This document shows, in pieces, positions 15,220-23,955 of a stretch of DNA of 64,000 nucleotides (the stretch's first letter is position 1; every line of letters begins with the position of its first letter). The notes beneath the pieces are model-generated. The model made no database searches. It was not told where the DNA came from and saw nothing but the letters and a program-made list of their open reading frames with translations. The stretch covers positions 1 to 64,000 of the forward strand of contig JAGXSD010000041.1 in NCBI GenBank assembly GCA_018333955.1, in the 5' to 3' direction. This DNA is from Erysipelotrichia bacterium. GTDB lineage: Bacteria > Bacillota_I > Bacilli_A > Erysipelotrichales > Erysipelotrichaceae. The position numbers were made by a program, and so were the translations under genes.

Positions 15220-18148
15220 AGTCACCTCCTACTGGTTCAGCAAGTGACATCGCATCAATGAGTCTTACTTGAAGCATATCACTGACTCCATCCTCTGGCA
15301 TTGTCACACCATAAAGATTATCACACATAGCCATAGTTCCTGGACGATGAGTAATCACGATAAATTGGGTATCTTGCGCAAACCGTTTTAAGTATTTCGC
15401 AAATCGCTCAACATTAGCTTGATCAAGTGCAGCTTCAACTTCATCGAAGACACATAATGGAACATGTCGTGTTTTAAGAATAGAGAATAAAACAGATATA
15501 GCGATTAAACTCTTCTCTCCTCCTGAAAATAATCGAATATTCTGAATTGTTTTGCCTGGAGGTGCAACATCAATATCAATGCCTGAGTTTAACAAGTCAT
15601 CTGGATTTTCTAAAACTAGTTTTGCCTTACCTCCACCAAATAACGCCGCAAATACTTCAGGTAAATATTGGTTGATGCTATTAAAGGTGTTAGAGAAACG
15701 TTCAATCATGATTTGATCCATTTCGTGGATTAAATCTTCAAGTTGCTTTTTAGCCCTATTGAGTTCACTTAGTTGTTCATTGAGGAATTCATAACGTTCA
15801 TTGACTGCTTCATACTCAGTAGGGGCATCCATGTTGATATTTCCAAGAGATTGAATTTCAGCACGTAATTTAACTACTTCATCTTGAGCATTTTCTAAGT
15901 CATCAATCATTGGTTGTGTTGCAGCATAGTCATATGTCATTGAATAATCACTCGATAATCTTTGAATGGATCCTTCAAGAAGCGTTTGCATTCTTGCTAG
16001 TTCAATCTCCACTTTCTTTTCATGTGAACTTATTTCTACATATTCGCGTCGTAAAGAAAGAATGTGCTTATCTTTTCGTTCCAGATCAAATGTTAATCTA
16101 ATCTTGTTTTCACGTTTTGATTCAATACGTTGACGAATATCATCACGTGCTAAATACTGTTGATTTAGGCTTGTAATCAATGTTTCTTCAAATGATTCAT
16201 GATGAATTGACTCGTCTTGATTGAGTTGTTCAAACTCATTGAGCAATCGTTCATACTTCGCACGTTTTGCTTCAATAACAGGTTCAATCTGGGCATTTGA
16301 CAATCTAAGGTTTAATAACGTTTCTTCAAGTTTTTGACGATTTAAAGTATGTTCATCCAACTTATTTGTGACTTCATCTAATTCTTGTTTGAGTTTTTGA
16401 ATGTTTTCTCTAACTAAAGAAATCTCGTGTTTTGCTTCAATTTGACTGTGATGATCTTTATTCTTACCGCCAGTAATACTGCCACCACGATGAATAATAT
16501 CGCCTTCTAAAGTTACGATTTTTACGTTTTGTTGTAATAGTTTTGCTAAATGATTGGCATGGTCTAAATTATCGACTACTAAAGTGTTTCCAAGAAATGA
16601 TTCAGACAGTAATCCTTGAGAAACAAGGTCAACCACAAATTCAGAGGCTAATCCTAAATACCCTTCGGTAGACTTGGCAACAATCAGTTGATCTGAATGT
16701 ACTGAATAACGTTTTAATACATTTAATGGAATAAATGTTGCGCGACCTGATTCATTACGTTTTAAAAACTTAATGGCATTTTTTGCAGCCTCATCATCTT
16801 TGGTTACTATATGATTACTTGCTGCCCCTAGAGCAGTGCTTATAGCAATTTCATAACCAGGTTTTACTTCAAAGCAAGCACTTACAACATCCACAATTCC
16901 AATTAAACTATGTTTTGCAGAAATAACTGCACTAACTCCTGCAGAGCTACTAAAAGGTTTATCAATTGTGTTTTGAAGAATAACTTCCTTGTTTTCTAAT
17001 CGACTCAATCGACTCTTAGTTAACTCACTTTGTGCTTGTAAATCAACCCAATTTCGATTTAGTTCTTGAATTGCTCGAGAAGTTTCTTGTATCTCAGACA
17101 TAATCTGTTCTTTACGGGAAACACGATCTTCATATTCGATTTTTGAATCACTTAGTAGTAATTTAACTTGTTCAAGTTTTTCTTCATCACTACCTGTTTC
17201 TAATATGTATTTTCGTTTTTCATCGAGTTCAATCTTACGTGTTTCTAAAGTTTGAATTTCATTAATCACATTCATAAGATCTTGTTGCAGTTGAGCTATC
17301 TCACGATCGATGATATTGATTTGTGACTTAACTTGTTGAATATGCGTCTCTTCGACACTAATATGAGTAGATTTTAGTGTTGTTTGAGTCGATAAATCAA
17401 AAAGTTCCTGCTCAAACGTTTCAATATCAGATCGTAATTTTTGAATTTGCTTTACTAATACGGTAATTTCTATTGCTTCTAAACGTGATTTCTTTTCAGT
17501 ATAAATTTGAGCTTTTTTAGCAGCTCGTCGTAATGGATTCACTTGCTTTTCTAATTCTAGTACAATGTCATTTACACGACTGATATTCTCTTGAGTTCTT
17601 GCTAGTTTAGATAATGACTCATTTTTACGCTTTTTATATTTTGCAACTCCGGCTGCTTCTTCAAAAATACTACGACGATCAATTGGCTTTGACTCTGCAA
17701 AAGCACTGATATTACCTTGAGAAATCATACTTAACGAATCTTTACCAATTCCACTATCCGCAATTAAGTCAAGAATATCCTTTAATCTAACTGGAGCGTT
17801 ATTAATAAAGTATTCCCCTGTAGAAGAATGACGGTGATATTTACGTGCAATACTGACTTCATCAAAATCTATAGGAAGAGAGCGTCTGGAGTTATCAAAA
17901 ATAAGTGTAACAGAGGCAATGTTCACCATTTTTCTTTTAGCACTTCCGTTAAAAATAACATCACTCATCGTTTCTGATCGAAGTGACTTTGTTGATTGCT
18001 CGCCTAAAACCCAACGAATGGCTTCTGCAATGTTACTTTTGCCACAACCATTTGGTCCAACAACTCCAGTAATGTTACTTTCGAAGTTGATGATTTTTTT
18101 ATCCGCAAAGGACTTAAATCCTTGTATCTCGATTTTTTTTAAAAACAT
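15206..18148 (-). CDS. smc: Chromosome segregation protein SMC (short-armed form)
   Basis: ATPase of bacterial condensin. The Walker A GPNGCGKSN lies about 30 residues in, the hinge spans about 405-540 (ending LEGDIIHRGGSITGG near 570), the C motif LFSGGEKSLIAIS and Walker B LCVFDEVEAALD lie near 875 and 900. The protein has 980 residues, about 200 fewer than B. subtilis SMC (1186). The loss is in the two coiled-coil arms, about 230 residues each; heads and hinge look complete. ATG at 18148 follows GGAGG; the in-frame GTG four codons earlier lies in that site. ftsY overlaps its end. Confidence 0.97.
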   Translation of the reverse strand: MFLKKIEIQGFKSFADKKIINFESNITGVVGPNGCGKSNIAEAIRWVLGEQSTKSLRSETMSDVIFNGSAKRKMVNIASVTLIFDNSRRSLPIDFDEVSIARKYHRHSSTGEYFINNAPVRLKDILDLIADSGIGKDSLSMISQGNISAFAESKPIDRRSIFEEAAGVAKYKKRKNESLSKLARTQENISRVNDIVLELEKQVNPLRRAAKKAQIYTEKKSRLEAIEITVLVKQIQKLRSDIETFEQELFDLSTQTTLKSTHISVEETHIQQVKSQINIIDREIAQLQQDLMNVINEIQTLETRKIELDEKRKYILETGSDEEKLEQVKLLLSDSKIEYEDRVSRKEQIMSEIQETSRAIQELNRNWVDLQAQSELTKSRLSRLENKEVILQNTIDKPFSSSAGVSAVISAKHSLIGIVDVVSACFEVKPGYEIAISTALGAASNHIVTKDDEAAKNAIKFLKRNESGRATFIPLNVLKRYSVHSDQLIVAKSTEGYLGLASEFVVDLVSQGLLSESFLGNTLVVDNLDHANHLAKLLQQNVKIVTLEGDIIHRGGSITGGKNKDHHSQIEAKHEISLVRENIQKLKQELDEVTNKLDEHTLNRQKLEETLLNLRLSNAQIEPVIEAKRAKYERLLNEFEQLNQDESIHHESFEETLITSLNQQYLARDDIRQRIESKRENKIRLTFDLERKDKHILSLRREYVEISSHEKKVEIELARMQTLLEGSIQRLSSDYSMTYDYAATQPMIDDLENAQDEVVKLRAEIQSLGNINMDAPTEYEAVNERYEFLNEQLSELNRAKKQLEDLIHEMDQIMIERFSNTFNSINQYLPEVFAALFGGGKAKLVLENPDDLLNSGIDIDVAPPGKTIQNIRLFSGGEKSLIAISVLFSILKTRHVPLCVFDEVEAALDQANVERFAKYLKRFAQDTQFIVITHRPGTMAMCDNLYGVTMPEDGVSDMLQVRLIDAMSLAEPVGGDYDLA

Positions 18149-18172
18149 TGTGGCCTCCACTTAACGCAATTT

Positions 18173-18178
18173 ATTATA
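18173..18178 (-). promoter_or_regulatory. Possible smc -10 element
   Basis: A consensus TATAAT on the - strand lies 24 bases before the smc ATG, in the short gap after mscS. No convincing -35 or TGn accompanies it, so smc may also be read from upstream. Confidence 0.4.
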
Positions 18179-18209
18179 CCTTAAAATAGACTCTACAAAA
18201 TATAGAATA

Positions 18210-19088
18210 TTACTTTTCTTTACTCTTAAGAATAACTGTTTGATGAGGAAATGCAATCTCGATATCTTTTTCATCAAATCGTTTCTTAATATTCTCTCTT
18301 AAGTCGGCCATCAGTTTAAAACTGTCTGGTGCATTTTGAGCCCATAATGCCATTCTTAAATCGACACTTGAATTATTAAGATTCGCAACCACAACATTCA
18401 CTAGTGGAACTCCATTTTTAATATCTTCATCGTTTCGAGTATCTAAAAGATTCGGATGTTTTGTCGCCTCGTCAATCATAATAGAGCGTGCAACATCAAT
18501 ATCACTATCATATGAAATTCCAACTAAAAAGAAATTACATATTTTGTTATCAATAATATCTCTATTTTCAATCACAGATGAATTAATAATGTTATTAGGA
18601 ACAATAACTCGATTGTTCTCAAAAGTACGAATAACGGTATGACGCAATGTGATATCTTCAACTCGACCAGTTATATTAATGGATGGAATATTGATGAGTT
18701 CATCCACAGAAAAAGGTCTAAATAATGAAAGAAAAACACCAGCAATGAGATTCGAGAAAGCTTCTTGTGCCGCAAACCCTAAAATCAATACCGCTACACC
18801 ACTACCGGCGAGTAATGAAACCGCAAATTGGTTCAAAAGATTAATCTGAGAAATGATGACAAAAATAAAAAAGATATAAATAGCACTGCTTAACAATCTT
18901 GTTAAGAATTTTGCCATAGTTGGATCAATTTTCTTATTTTTAACCATCACTTTGAAATATCGATTTTTAAGTTTAATAAGTACAATCATAACAATAAGAG
19001 TAATGATTGTTGATAAAATAAAGGAGATTAGTCCATGTGAAAACCATTCTTCACTCATTTTGTTAACTTGATTTATCCATTCAAACAT
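18210..19088 (-). CDS. Small-conductance mechanosensitive channel (MscS family)
   Basis: A 292-residue MscS-type channel. Membrane helices lie at about 20-40, 60-82 and the pore helix TM3 at about 90-122 (LLAGSGVAVLILGFAAQEAFSNLIAG), followed by the cytoplasmic beta domain starting FRPFSVDELI and the alpha/beta domain. Relatives such as B. subtilis YkuT open on osmotic downshock. A GAGG site precedes the ATG. The gene begins 19 bases after the S24 repressor gene with no terminator between, so both are likely read from the repressor's SOS-type promoter. Confidence 0.93.
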   Translation of the reverse strand: MFEWINQVNKMSEEWFSHGLISFILSTIITLIVMIVLIKLKNRYFKVMVKNKKIDPTMAKFLTRLLSSAIYIFFIFVIISQINLLNQFAVSLLAGSGVAVLILGFAAQEAFSNLIAGVFLSLFRPFSVDELINIPSINITGRVEDITLRHTVIRTFENNRVIVPNNIINSSVIENRDIIDNKICNFFLVGISYDSDIDVARSIMIDEATKHPNLLDTRNDEDIKNGVPLVNVVVANLNNSSVDLRMALWAQNAPDSFKLMADLRENIKKRFDEKDIEIAFPHQTVILKSKEK

Positions 19089-19107
19089 TCAGTTTCCTCA
19101 CTTTCAA

Positions 19108-19701
19108 TTATAAATTAATCCGATTATGAAGTACTTTCCCAAGAATTTGAATTTTCTTGGTTTCAATATCCTCAGGAGTATACATAACAGGTTCATATTT
19201 TGTATTTTCTGGTTTAAGAATAATATTATTACCTTTGAATAATATTCTCTTAACGGTTGCTTCTTGATCAATGAGCACTACAGCAATCTCACCGTGATTA
19301 ACACTACTTTGTTTTCTTACAAATAAATCATCTCCTGGGTAAATTCTTGCTTCAATCATCGAATCACCCACAACGCGCAAATAAAAATATTCATGATGAA
19401 GATCAGGTAATTCTACATCATATTCCCCTATCCAATTTTCAATAGCTGTAATAGGAGCTCCTCCAGCTACAACCCCCACAATAGGCACTTTACGGCGATG
19501 ATTTGCTTCCGCTAATAAATCACTAATATTAATCTCAAATAGTTTTGATAAGCGCTCCAAAATGTGGATTGGCGGAACGGCCTGATCCTTTTCCCATTTT
19601 TGAATTGTAGTAAAAGATTTATATCCTAAAAAATCAGCCAATTCATCTTGGGACATGTTCTTTTCTTTACGAAATTGTCTTAATCTTTGACCAAGTGACA
19701 T
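19108..19701 (-). CDS. LexA-like HTH-XRE/S24 self-cleaving repressor
   Basis: A 197-residue protein with an N-terminal XRE helix-turn-helix (about 5-60, MSQDELADFLGYKSFTTIQKW region) and a C-terminal S24 peptidase domain. The expected cleavage site is A79-G80 in VVAGGAP, the nucleophile S114 in VGDSM and the general base K151 in TVKRIL. This is the architecture of phage CI-type repressors and of HdiR, a DNA-damage repressor of Lactococcus, rather than classical LexA (winged helix). It diverges from a Y-family polymerase operon across two perfect palindromic operators, so it probably controls that operon and itself. Confidence 0.92.
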   Translation of the reverse strand: MSLGQRLRQFRKEKNMSQDELADFLGYKSFTTIQKWEKDQAVPPIHILERLSKLFEINISDLLAEANHRRKVPIVGVVAGGAPITAIENWIGEYDVELPDLHHEYFYLRVVGDSMIEARIYPGDDLFVRKQSSVNHGEIAVVLIDQEATVKRILFKGNNIILKPENTKYEPVMYTPEDIETKKIQILGKVLHNRINL

Positions 19702-19720
19702 AATATTTCCTCTTTTGAAT

Positions 19721-19748
19721 ATTGTAACATAACTTGAATAATTTTCAA
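19721..19748 (-). promoter_or_regulatory. Promoter of the S24 repressor gene
   Basis: On the - strand TTGAAA (19743-19748), a 16-bp spacer and TACAAT (19721-19726) with an upstream TGT. The -35 element lies within operator 1, so repressor binding would block its own transcription. Confidence 0.7.
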
Positions 19749-19749
19749 G
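19733..19749. promoter_or_regulatory. Operator 1, CTTGAA-N5-TTCAAG
   Basis: CTTGAATAATTTTCAAG is a perfect 6-bp inverted repeat with a 5-bp centre. It covers the -35 region and most of the spacer of the repressor promoter. Its centre is 31 bp, about three helical turns, from the centre of operator 2. Confidence 0.75.
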
Positions 19750-19757
19750 TTTTTCTC

Positions 19758-19786
19758 TTGAAACTTGAATTTAATTCAAGTAAACT
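19758..19786 (+). promoter_or_regulatory. Promoter of the Y-family polymerase operon
   Basis: TTGAAA (19758-19763), a spacer of exactly 17 bp, and TAAACT (19781-19786). The spacer is the complete operator 2. The TTGAAA itself provides one more CTTGAA half-site (19757-19762). Confidence 0.65.
19764..19780. promoter_or_regulatory. Operator 2, CTTGAA-N5-TTCAAG
   Basis: CTTGAATTTAATTCAAG repeats the same 6-5-6 palindrome as operator 1 and fills the -35/-10 spacer of the divergent promoter. It differs from the usual Bacillota LexA box (GAAC-N4-GTTC). Confidence 0.75.
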
Positions 19787-19810
19787 AAGATTGTAGAGGA
19801 GGTGTTATTC

Positions 19811-21067
19811 ATGAAAAAGAAAATTATCCTTCATTGCGATTTGAACTATTTTTATGCGGCTGTTGAAGAATTGCATCAACCTTACACTCGTTCTGTTCCA
19901 ATGGCTGTGGGCGGAGATAAAGAAAAGCGTCATGGAATTATTCTAGCAAAAAATACATTAGCAAAAAAATATGGTGTGCAGACAGGAGAACCTCTATGGC
20001 AAGCTAAACAAAAGTGTCCTAATTTGGTGATTCTTCCAGCACGTTTCTCACTTTATATGAAATTTTCTAAAAAAGTGATGGATATCTATAAACGTTATAC
20101 CGATTTAATTGAACCTTTTGGGATTGATGAAGCTTGGCTAGATGTAAGTTCATGTGAGCGTTTATATGGTGATGGTCTTGCTATTGCGCAACAAATAAGT
20201 CATGACATTAAACAAGAATGTGGACTCACAGTATCCATTGGCGTTAGTGACAACAAAATCTATGCAAAACTTGGATCTGATTATAAGAAACCTGATGCCA
20301 TTACGGTTCTAGATGACTCCAATATTCACAAGATTATTTACCCTCTCCCTGTGGAAGATTTATTATATGTTGGTCGAGCAACCAAACAAAAATTATATCG
20401 TTATGGTATCAAAACTATAGGAGATCTTGCACATACTCCTCTTCAATTTCTAGTAGATCGTTTTGGTAAGTGGGGGCATGTTTTACATCGTTTTTCAAAT
20501 GGCTTAGAAACTAGTGATGTGAAGCATTTTAGTCATCATAACATTGTTAAATCCATTGGTAACTCTATTACCTCCAAAGTGGATTTGAACTCTCTTAATG
20601 ATGTTAAAATTGTTGCTACTGTATTGTGTGAGAGTGTTGCATCACGTTTGAAACAACATCAGCTTGCATGTAAAACGATTAGTATTACGATGCGTGATGA
20701 AGATCTTCATACCTTTACTCGTCAAATAGGATGTGACGTTCCCACAGATACAAGCGAGGATTTGATTCATTATGCCATGATTTTGTTTACTGAAAACTTT
20801 GATTTTTCAAAGCGATATCGCAGTATTGGCGTTCGTGCTGAGCAACTTGTTAATCATGAGGTTGCTTGGCAAATTTCAATGTTTACTTCTGTGGAACATC
20901 ATCTTCGTTCACGCACGATTGATACGACGATGGATGCCATTCGTAGCCGTTTTGGACACGAAAGCATTCAAAGAGGAATTTCACTTTCTAATCTTTCTTT
21001 AAGTGATTTTAATCCTAAAGAAGATCATGTTATATTTCCTTTCGCATACTTTAAGGAGTCTATTTAA
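19811..21067 (+). CDS. Y-family DNA polymerase (DinB/UmuC-like)
   Basis: A 418-residue translesion polymerase. The catalytic motifs are HCDLNYFYAAVEE at the start (first metal aspartate), the IEPFGIDEAWLDVS motif (second acidic pair), the SIGVSDNKIYAKLGSDYKKP region and HhH plus little-finger domains behind it. ATG at 19811 follows AGGAGG; a GTG three codons upstream lies in that site. It is the first gene of a three-gene operon under the S24 repressor operators. No beta-clamp motif such as QxxLF is obvious at the C-terminus. DinB and UmuC subtypes cannot be separated safely here. Confidence 0.95.
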   Translation: MKKKIILHCDLNYFYAAVEELHQPYTRSVPMAVGGDKEKRHGIILAKNTLAKKYGVQTGEPLWQAKQKCPNLVILPARFSLYMKFSKKVMDIYKRYTDLIEPFGIDEAWLDVSSCERLYGDGLAIAQQISHDIKQECGLTVSIGVSDNKIYAKLGSDYKKPDAITVLDDSNIHKIIYPLPVEDLLYVGRATKQKLYRYGIKTIGDLAHTPLQFLVDRFGKWGHVLHRFSNGLETSDVKHFSHHNIVKSIGNSITSKVDLNSLNDVKIVATVLCESVASRLKQHQLACKTISITMRDEDLHTFTRQIGCDVPTDTSEDLIHYAMILFTENFDFSKRYRSIGVRAEQLVNHEVAWQISMFTSVEHHLRSRTIDTTMDAIRSRFGHESIQRGISLSNLSLSDFNPKEDHVIFPFAYFKESI

Positions 21068-21312
21068 TGCACCACAAACAATATATTCAAGTGATTGCGT
21101 CATTCACTAAAGAAGGTAAAGTCCTTCCTCTTAGCGTAGTGGCAGATAATGGTTTATCTTATCCTATTGATAAAGTGACACAAATTATTAATGCTGCCTC
21201 CTTAAAATCTGGAGGAGCAGGAATACGATATACTTGCCATATTGGCGGACATATTCGATACTTATATTTAGAAGATACTCGTTGGTTTATTGAAAAAAAG
21301 GAGAATTCATAA
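21067..21312 (+). CDS. Small unknown protein of the SOS polymerase operon
   Basis: An 81-residue protein of no characterised family. It has two halves: a beta-rich first part (YIQVIASFTKEGKVLPLSV) and a second part with SLKSGGAGIRYTC, CHIGGHIRYLYLEDTRWFIE. It has no membrane segment or signal peptide, so it should be cytoplasmic. Its ATG overlaps the polymerase stop by one base and its stop overlaps the SRAP gene start by one base. This tight coupling between a translesion polymerase and a DNA-crosslink shield suggests a role in damage tolerance, for example as a polymerase partner. The function is inference from context only. Confidence 0.85.
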   Translation: MHHKQYIQVIASFTKEGKVLPLSVVADNGLSYPIDKVTQIINAASLKSGGAGIRYTCHIGGHIRYLYLEDTRWFIEKKENS

Positions 21313-21851
21313 TGTGTGGTCAATTATTCATTCAAGAAGATTTAATGCTAGCCTATGAAATTGAGAACATTCAAACATTATTTAGACCAAGTGATCATCT
21401 TATTCTCACTCAATCACCGAATCTGAATCAGTGGACTCATGCACAATGGGGTTGGCTCCATGATTCATCACAACAACTCATATTGTTCGCACGCCTTGAA
21501 AATATCACCAATTCACGTTTGTTCAATGATTCCTATCAACAACGCCGATGCATTATATTAGCATCAGGATACTTTGAATGGGACCAAAGTCGTATAAAAC
21601 AAAAAATTATAAATAAAGACCATCAACCATTGTTCATTGCTGGCATTCTTGATGAGAACTTAAATCATGTTGCAATCATAACGCATGAAGCACAACCAAC
21701 ACTCGCTTGGGTCCATCATCGTCAACCAATGATATTAAGCCAAGTTGAAGCCCAACGCTTCTTAAATGAACCAATAAAAAATCTTGATTTCCTCAGAAAC
21801 CAAGATCTAATCGTTGAATCTACGCTACGCCAAGCATCACTTTTTGAATAA
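21312..21851 (+). CDS. SRAP/HMCES-type abasic-site protein (YedK-like)
   Basis: A 179-residue SOS response-associated peptidase-fold protein. In YedK/HMCES the cysteine after the initiator methionine forms a covalent bond with abasic sites in single-stranded DNA. Here C2 (MCGQ), the catalytic glutamate E89 in SGYFEWD and H135 in VHHRQPMIL are all present; the usual HxRMP is HHRQP. It is slightly shorter than the roughly 220-residue relatives. Third gene of the operon; its last 32 bases overlap the convergent tex gene, with no terminator between them. Confidence 0.92.
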   Translation: MCGQLFIQEDLMLAYEIENIQTLFRPSDHLILTQSPNLNQWTHAQWGWLHDSSQQLILFARLENITNSRLFNDSYQQRRCIILASGYFEWDQSRIKQKIINKDHQPLFIAGILDENLNHVAIITHEAQPTLAWVHHRQPMILSQVEAQRFLNEPIKNLDFLRNQDLIVESTLRQASLFE

Positions 21852-23955
21852 GTTTTAATTGAATTTTTTGACGGGCGACATCAATTCCAATGACCTCTAC
21901 TAATACCGCATCATTGATTTTTAAAACATTATATACAGATTGATGGCTTTCACAATTCATTTGTGACTTATGAATTAAGCCATCATTTTTTAATCCAATA
22001 TCCACAAAAGCACCAAAATCCACGACGTTTCGAACTGTTCCTTCAAACTGATCGTGAATGCTTACATCCTCAAATTTAAGAATGTCTTGTCTAAGGGTAA
22101 TTCCCTTAAAATTATCGCGATAATCACGCTGAGGAGCTTTTAAGTTTTCTAATATATCAGCGACAGTATATAAGTCACAATGATGTTCTTGACACCAAGA
22201 AACAAGCTCATCTTGAGTTGGATTTAATTCTGGATAAGACGATTGTAGTGAACGTGCGATACTATATGATTCTGGATGAATGAACGTCGCATCAAGAGGA
22301 TCACTTCCTGAAGGAATACGTAAAAATCCAATGGCTTGTTCATAGGTTTTTGGACCTAATCCTTTGACATCCTTAAGTTGTTCACGTGACGTAAAGCCTT
22401 TTAACTCACTGCGTTTAGAGATAATGTTTTTGGCTAAAACCTTACTTAACCCTGAGATATGACTCATTAAATGAACTGAAGCCGTATTAACATCAACGCC
22501 TACTTTGTTCACAACCTTCTCGACAACAAAATCAACTTTTTCTTTAAGTTGTTGAGGTGGACAATCATGTTGATACTGACCTACTCCCACACTTTTTGGA
22601 TCGATTTTAATAAGCTCCGCAAGTGGATCATGAAGTCGACGTGCTATGGAGATAGCTGATCGTAAACTAACATCAAGATCAGGAAATTCTTCTTTTGCTA
22701 AAGGACTTGCTGAATACACCGAAGCTCCTGCTTCTGAAACCATTGCGTAACTTAACGATCCATTTGAATACTGAGCTATAAATTCACTGATCAGTTGTTC
22801 AGACTCACGTGATGCTGTCCCATTACCACAGGCAATGATTGAGATCTGATATTGATCCACAAACATCTTTAATTTCTTAATGGTGTTTTCACGATCATTT
22901 TTAGGTTCAAATGGATATACTGTATCAACTTTCAAACAGTCTCCATATTCATTGATGATTGCAAGTTTACATCCAGTTCGATATGCTGGATCCCATCCTA
23001 AGATATTCTTGCCTTTAAGTGGAGGGACAAGCAGAAGTTGCTCTACATTACTTGCAAAAACACTCACTGAATGACTTTGAGCATTTTGAGTTAAATCAGA
23101 TCGTATTGAGCGAACAATACTTGGATATAAACTCTTTTTTACAGCTTCTTGAGTTCTCGCAATACATTCTTTATGCAATGTAGGATGCGCAAAACTTATA
23201 AACTTATGTTTAGTTTGATCAAAAAATTGATCAATATCATAATCAAGACTAATGGTTAGTATTTTTTGATCTTCACCTCGATTTAGTGCCATGATTTGAT
23301 AAGGTAAAAGCGCATGTAGTCGTTGTTTAAAATCATGATATAACGTATACGTAGAGTCAACATCAAGACCTTCTTTTTTGAGTTTACTAACAAGCCATCC
23401 CTTACGTTCAATATCTTTCACTAAAGCACCACGATAAGCTTGTTGATGAATGAGTTCATCCACAATAATGTCACATGCCATTGAAAAAACTTGATCAACA
23501 TCTTTAAGTTCTTCGGTTAGATATGAATGACATATTTCATTAATTGATGCACTAGAACTTGCTTTCTTAAGCGCATCAGCACATGGTTGAAGTCCTGCCG
23601 CAATAGCGAGTGCAGCTTTTGTAAGTTTCTTTTGCTTATATGGTTTATAAATTTCTTCGACTTGACTTAATTTTTCACAACTCATGATACGTTTTGTGAG
23701 TTCTTCACTGATTAAACCTTGTTCATCGATAAGGCGAATGACATCTTCTTTGCGTTTAAGGAGTTGTACTTCATACTCATAACTTTGGGCTATGGTTTGA
23801 ATCATTTCTTCATCTAAACCTTGAGTTGCTTCTTTACGATAACGCGCAATAAAGGCAACTGTGTTGCCTGATTGAAGAAGTGAAAGTGTTTGTTCAACTT
23901 GATTAACATTAATATTCAGTAGTTGAGATAAATTAGAAATAATTGATGGATTCAC
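21820..23955 (-). CDS. tex: Tex-family RNA-binding transcription accessory protein
   Basis: A 711-residue Tex protein: an N-terminal helical region, a YqgF/RNase H-like domain (about 315-440, from GKNILGWDPAYRTGCKLA), two HhH motifs (about 480-560) and a C-terminal S1 domain (about 635-705, GTVRNVVDFGAFVDIG). Tex binds nucleic acids and influences transcription in several bacteria. It begins with GTG directly after the cohesin-protein stop (TAAGTG), preceded by AAAGGAG. Its 3' end overlaps the SRAP gene on the other strand. Confidence 0.96.
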   Translation of the reverse strand: MNPSIISNLSQLLNINVNQVEQTLSLLQSGNTVAFIARYRKEATQGLDEEMIQTIAQSYEYEVQLLKRKEDVIRLIDEQGLISEELTKRIMSCEKLSQVEEIYKPYKQKKLTKAALAIAAGLQPCADALKKASSSASINEICHSYLTEELKDVDQVFSMACDIIVDELIHQQAYRGALVKDIERKGWLVSKLKKEGLDVDSTYTLYHDFKQRLHALLPYQIMALNRGEDQKILTISLDYDIDQFFDQTKHKFISFAHPTLHKECIARTQEAVKKSLYPSIVRSIRSDLTQNAQSHSVSVFASNVEQLLLVPPLKGKNILGWDPAYRTGCKLAIINEYGDCLKVDTVYPFEPKNDRENTIKKLKMFVDQYQISIIACGNGTASRESEQLISEFIAQYSNGSLSYAMVSEAGASVYSASPLAKEEFPDLDVSLRSAISIARRLHDPLAELIKIDPKSVGVGQYQHDCPPQQLKEKVDFVVEKVVNKVGVDVNTASVHLMSHISGLSKVLAKNIISKRSELKGFTSREQLKDVKGLGPKTYEQAIGFLRIPSGSDPLDATFIHPESYSIARSLQSSYPELNPTQDELVSWCQEHHCDLYTVADILENLKAPQRDYRDNFKGITLRQDILKFEDVSIHDQFEGTVRNVVDFGAFVDIGLKNDGLIHKSQMNCESHQSVYNVLKINDAVLVEVIGIDVARQKIQLKLIQKVMLGVA

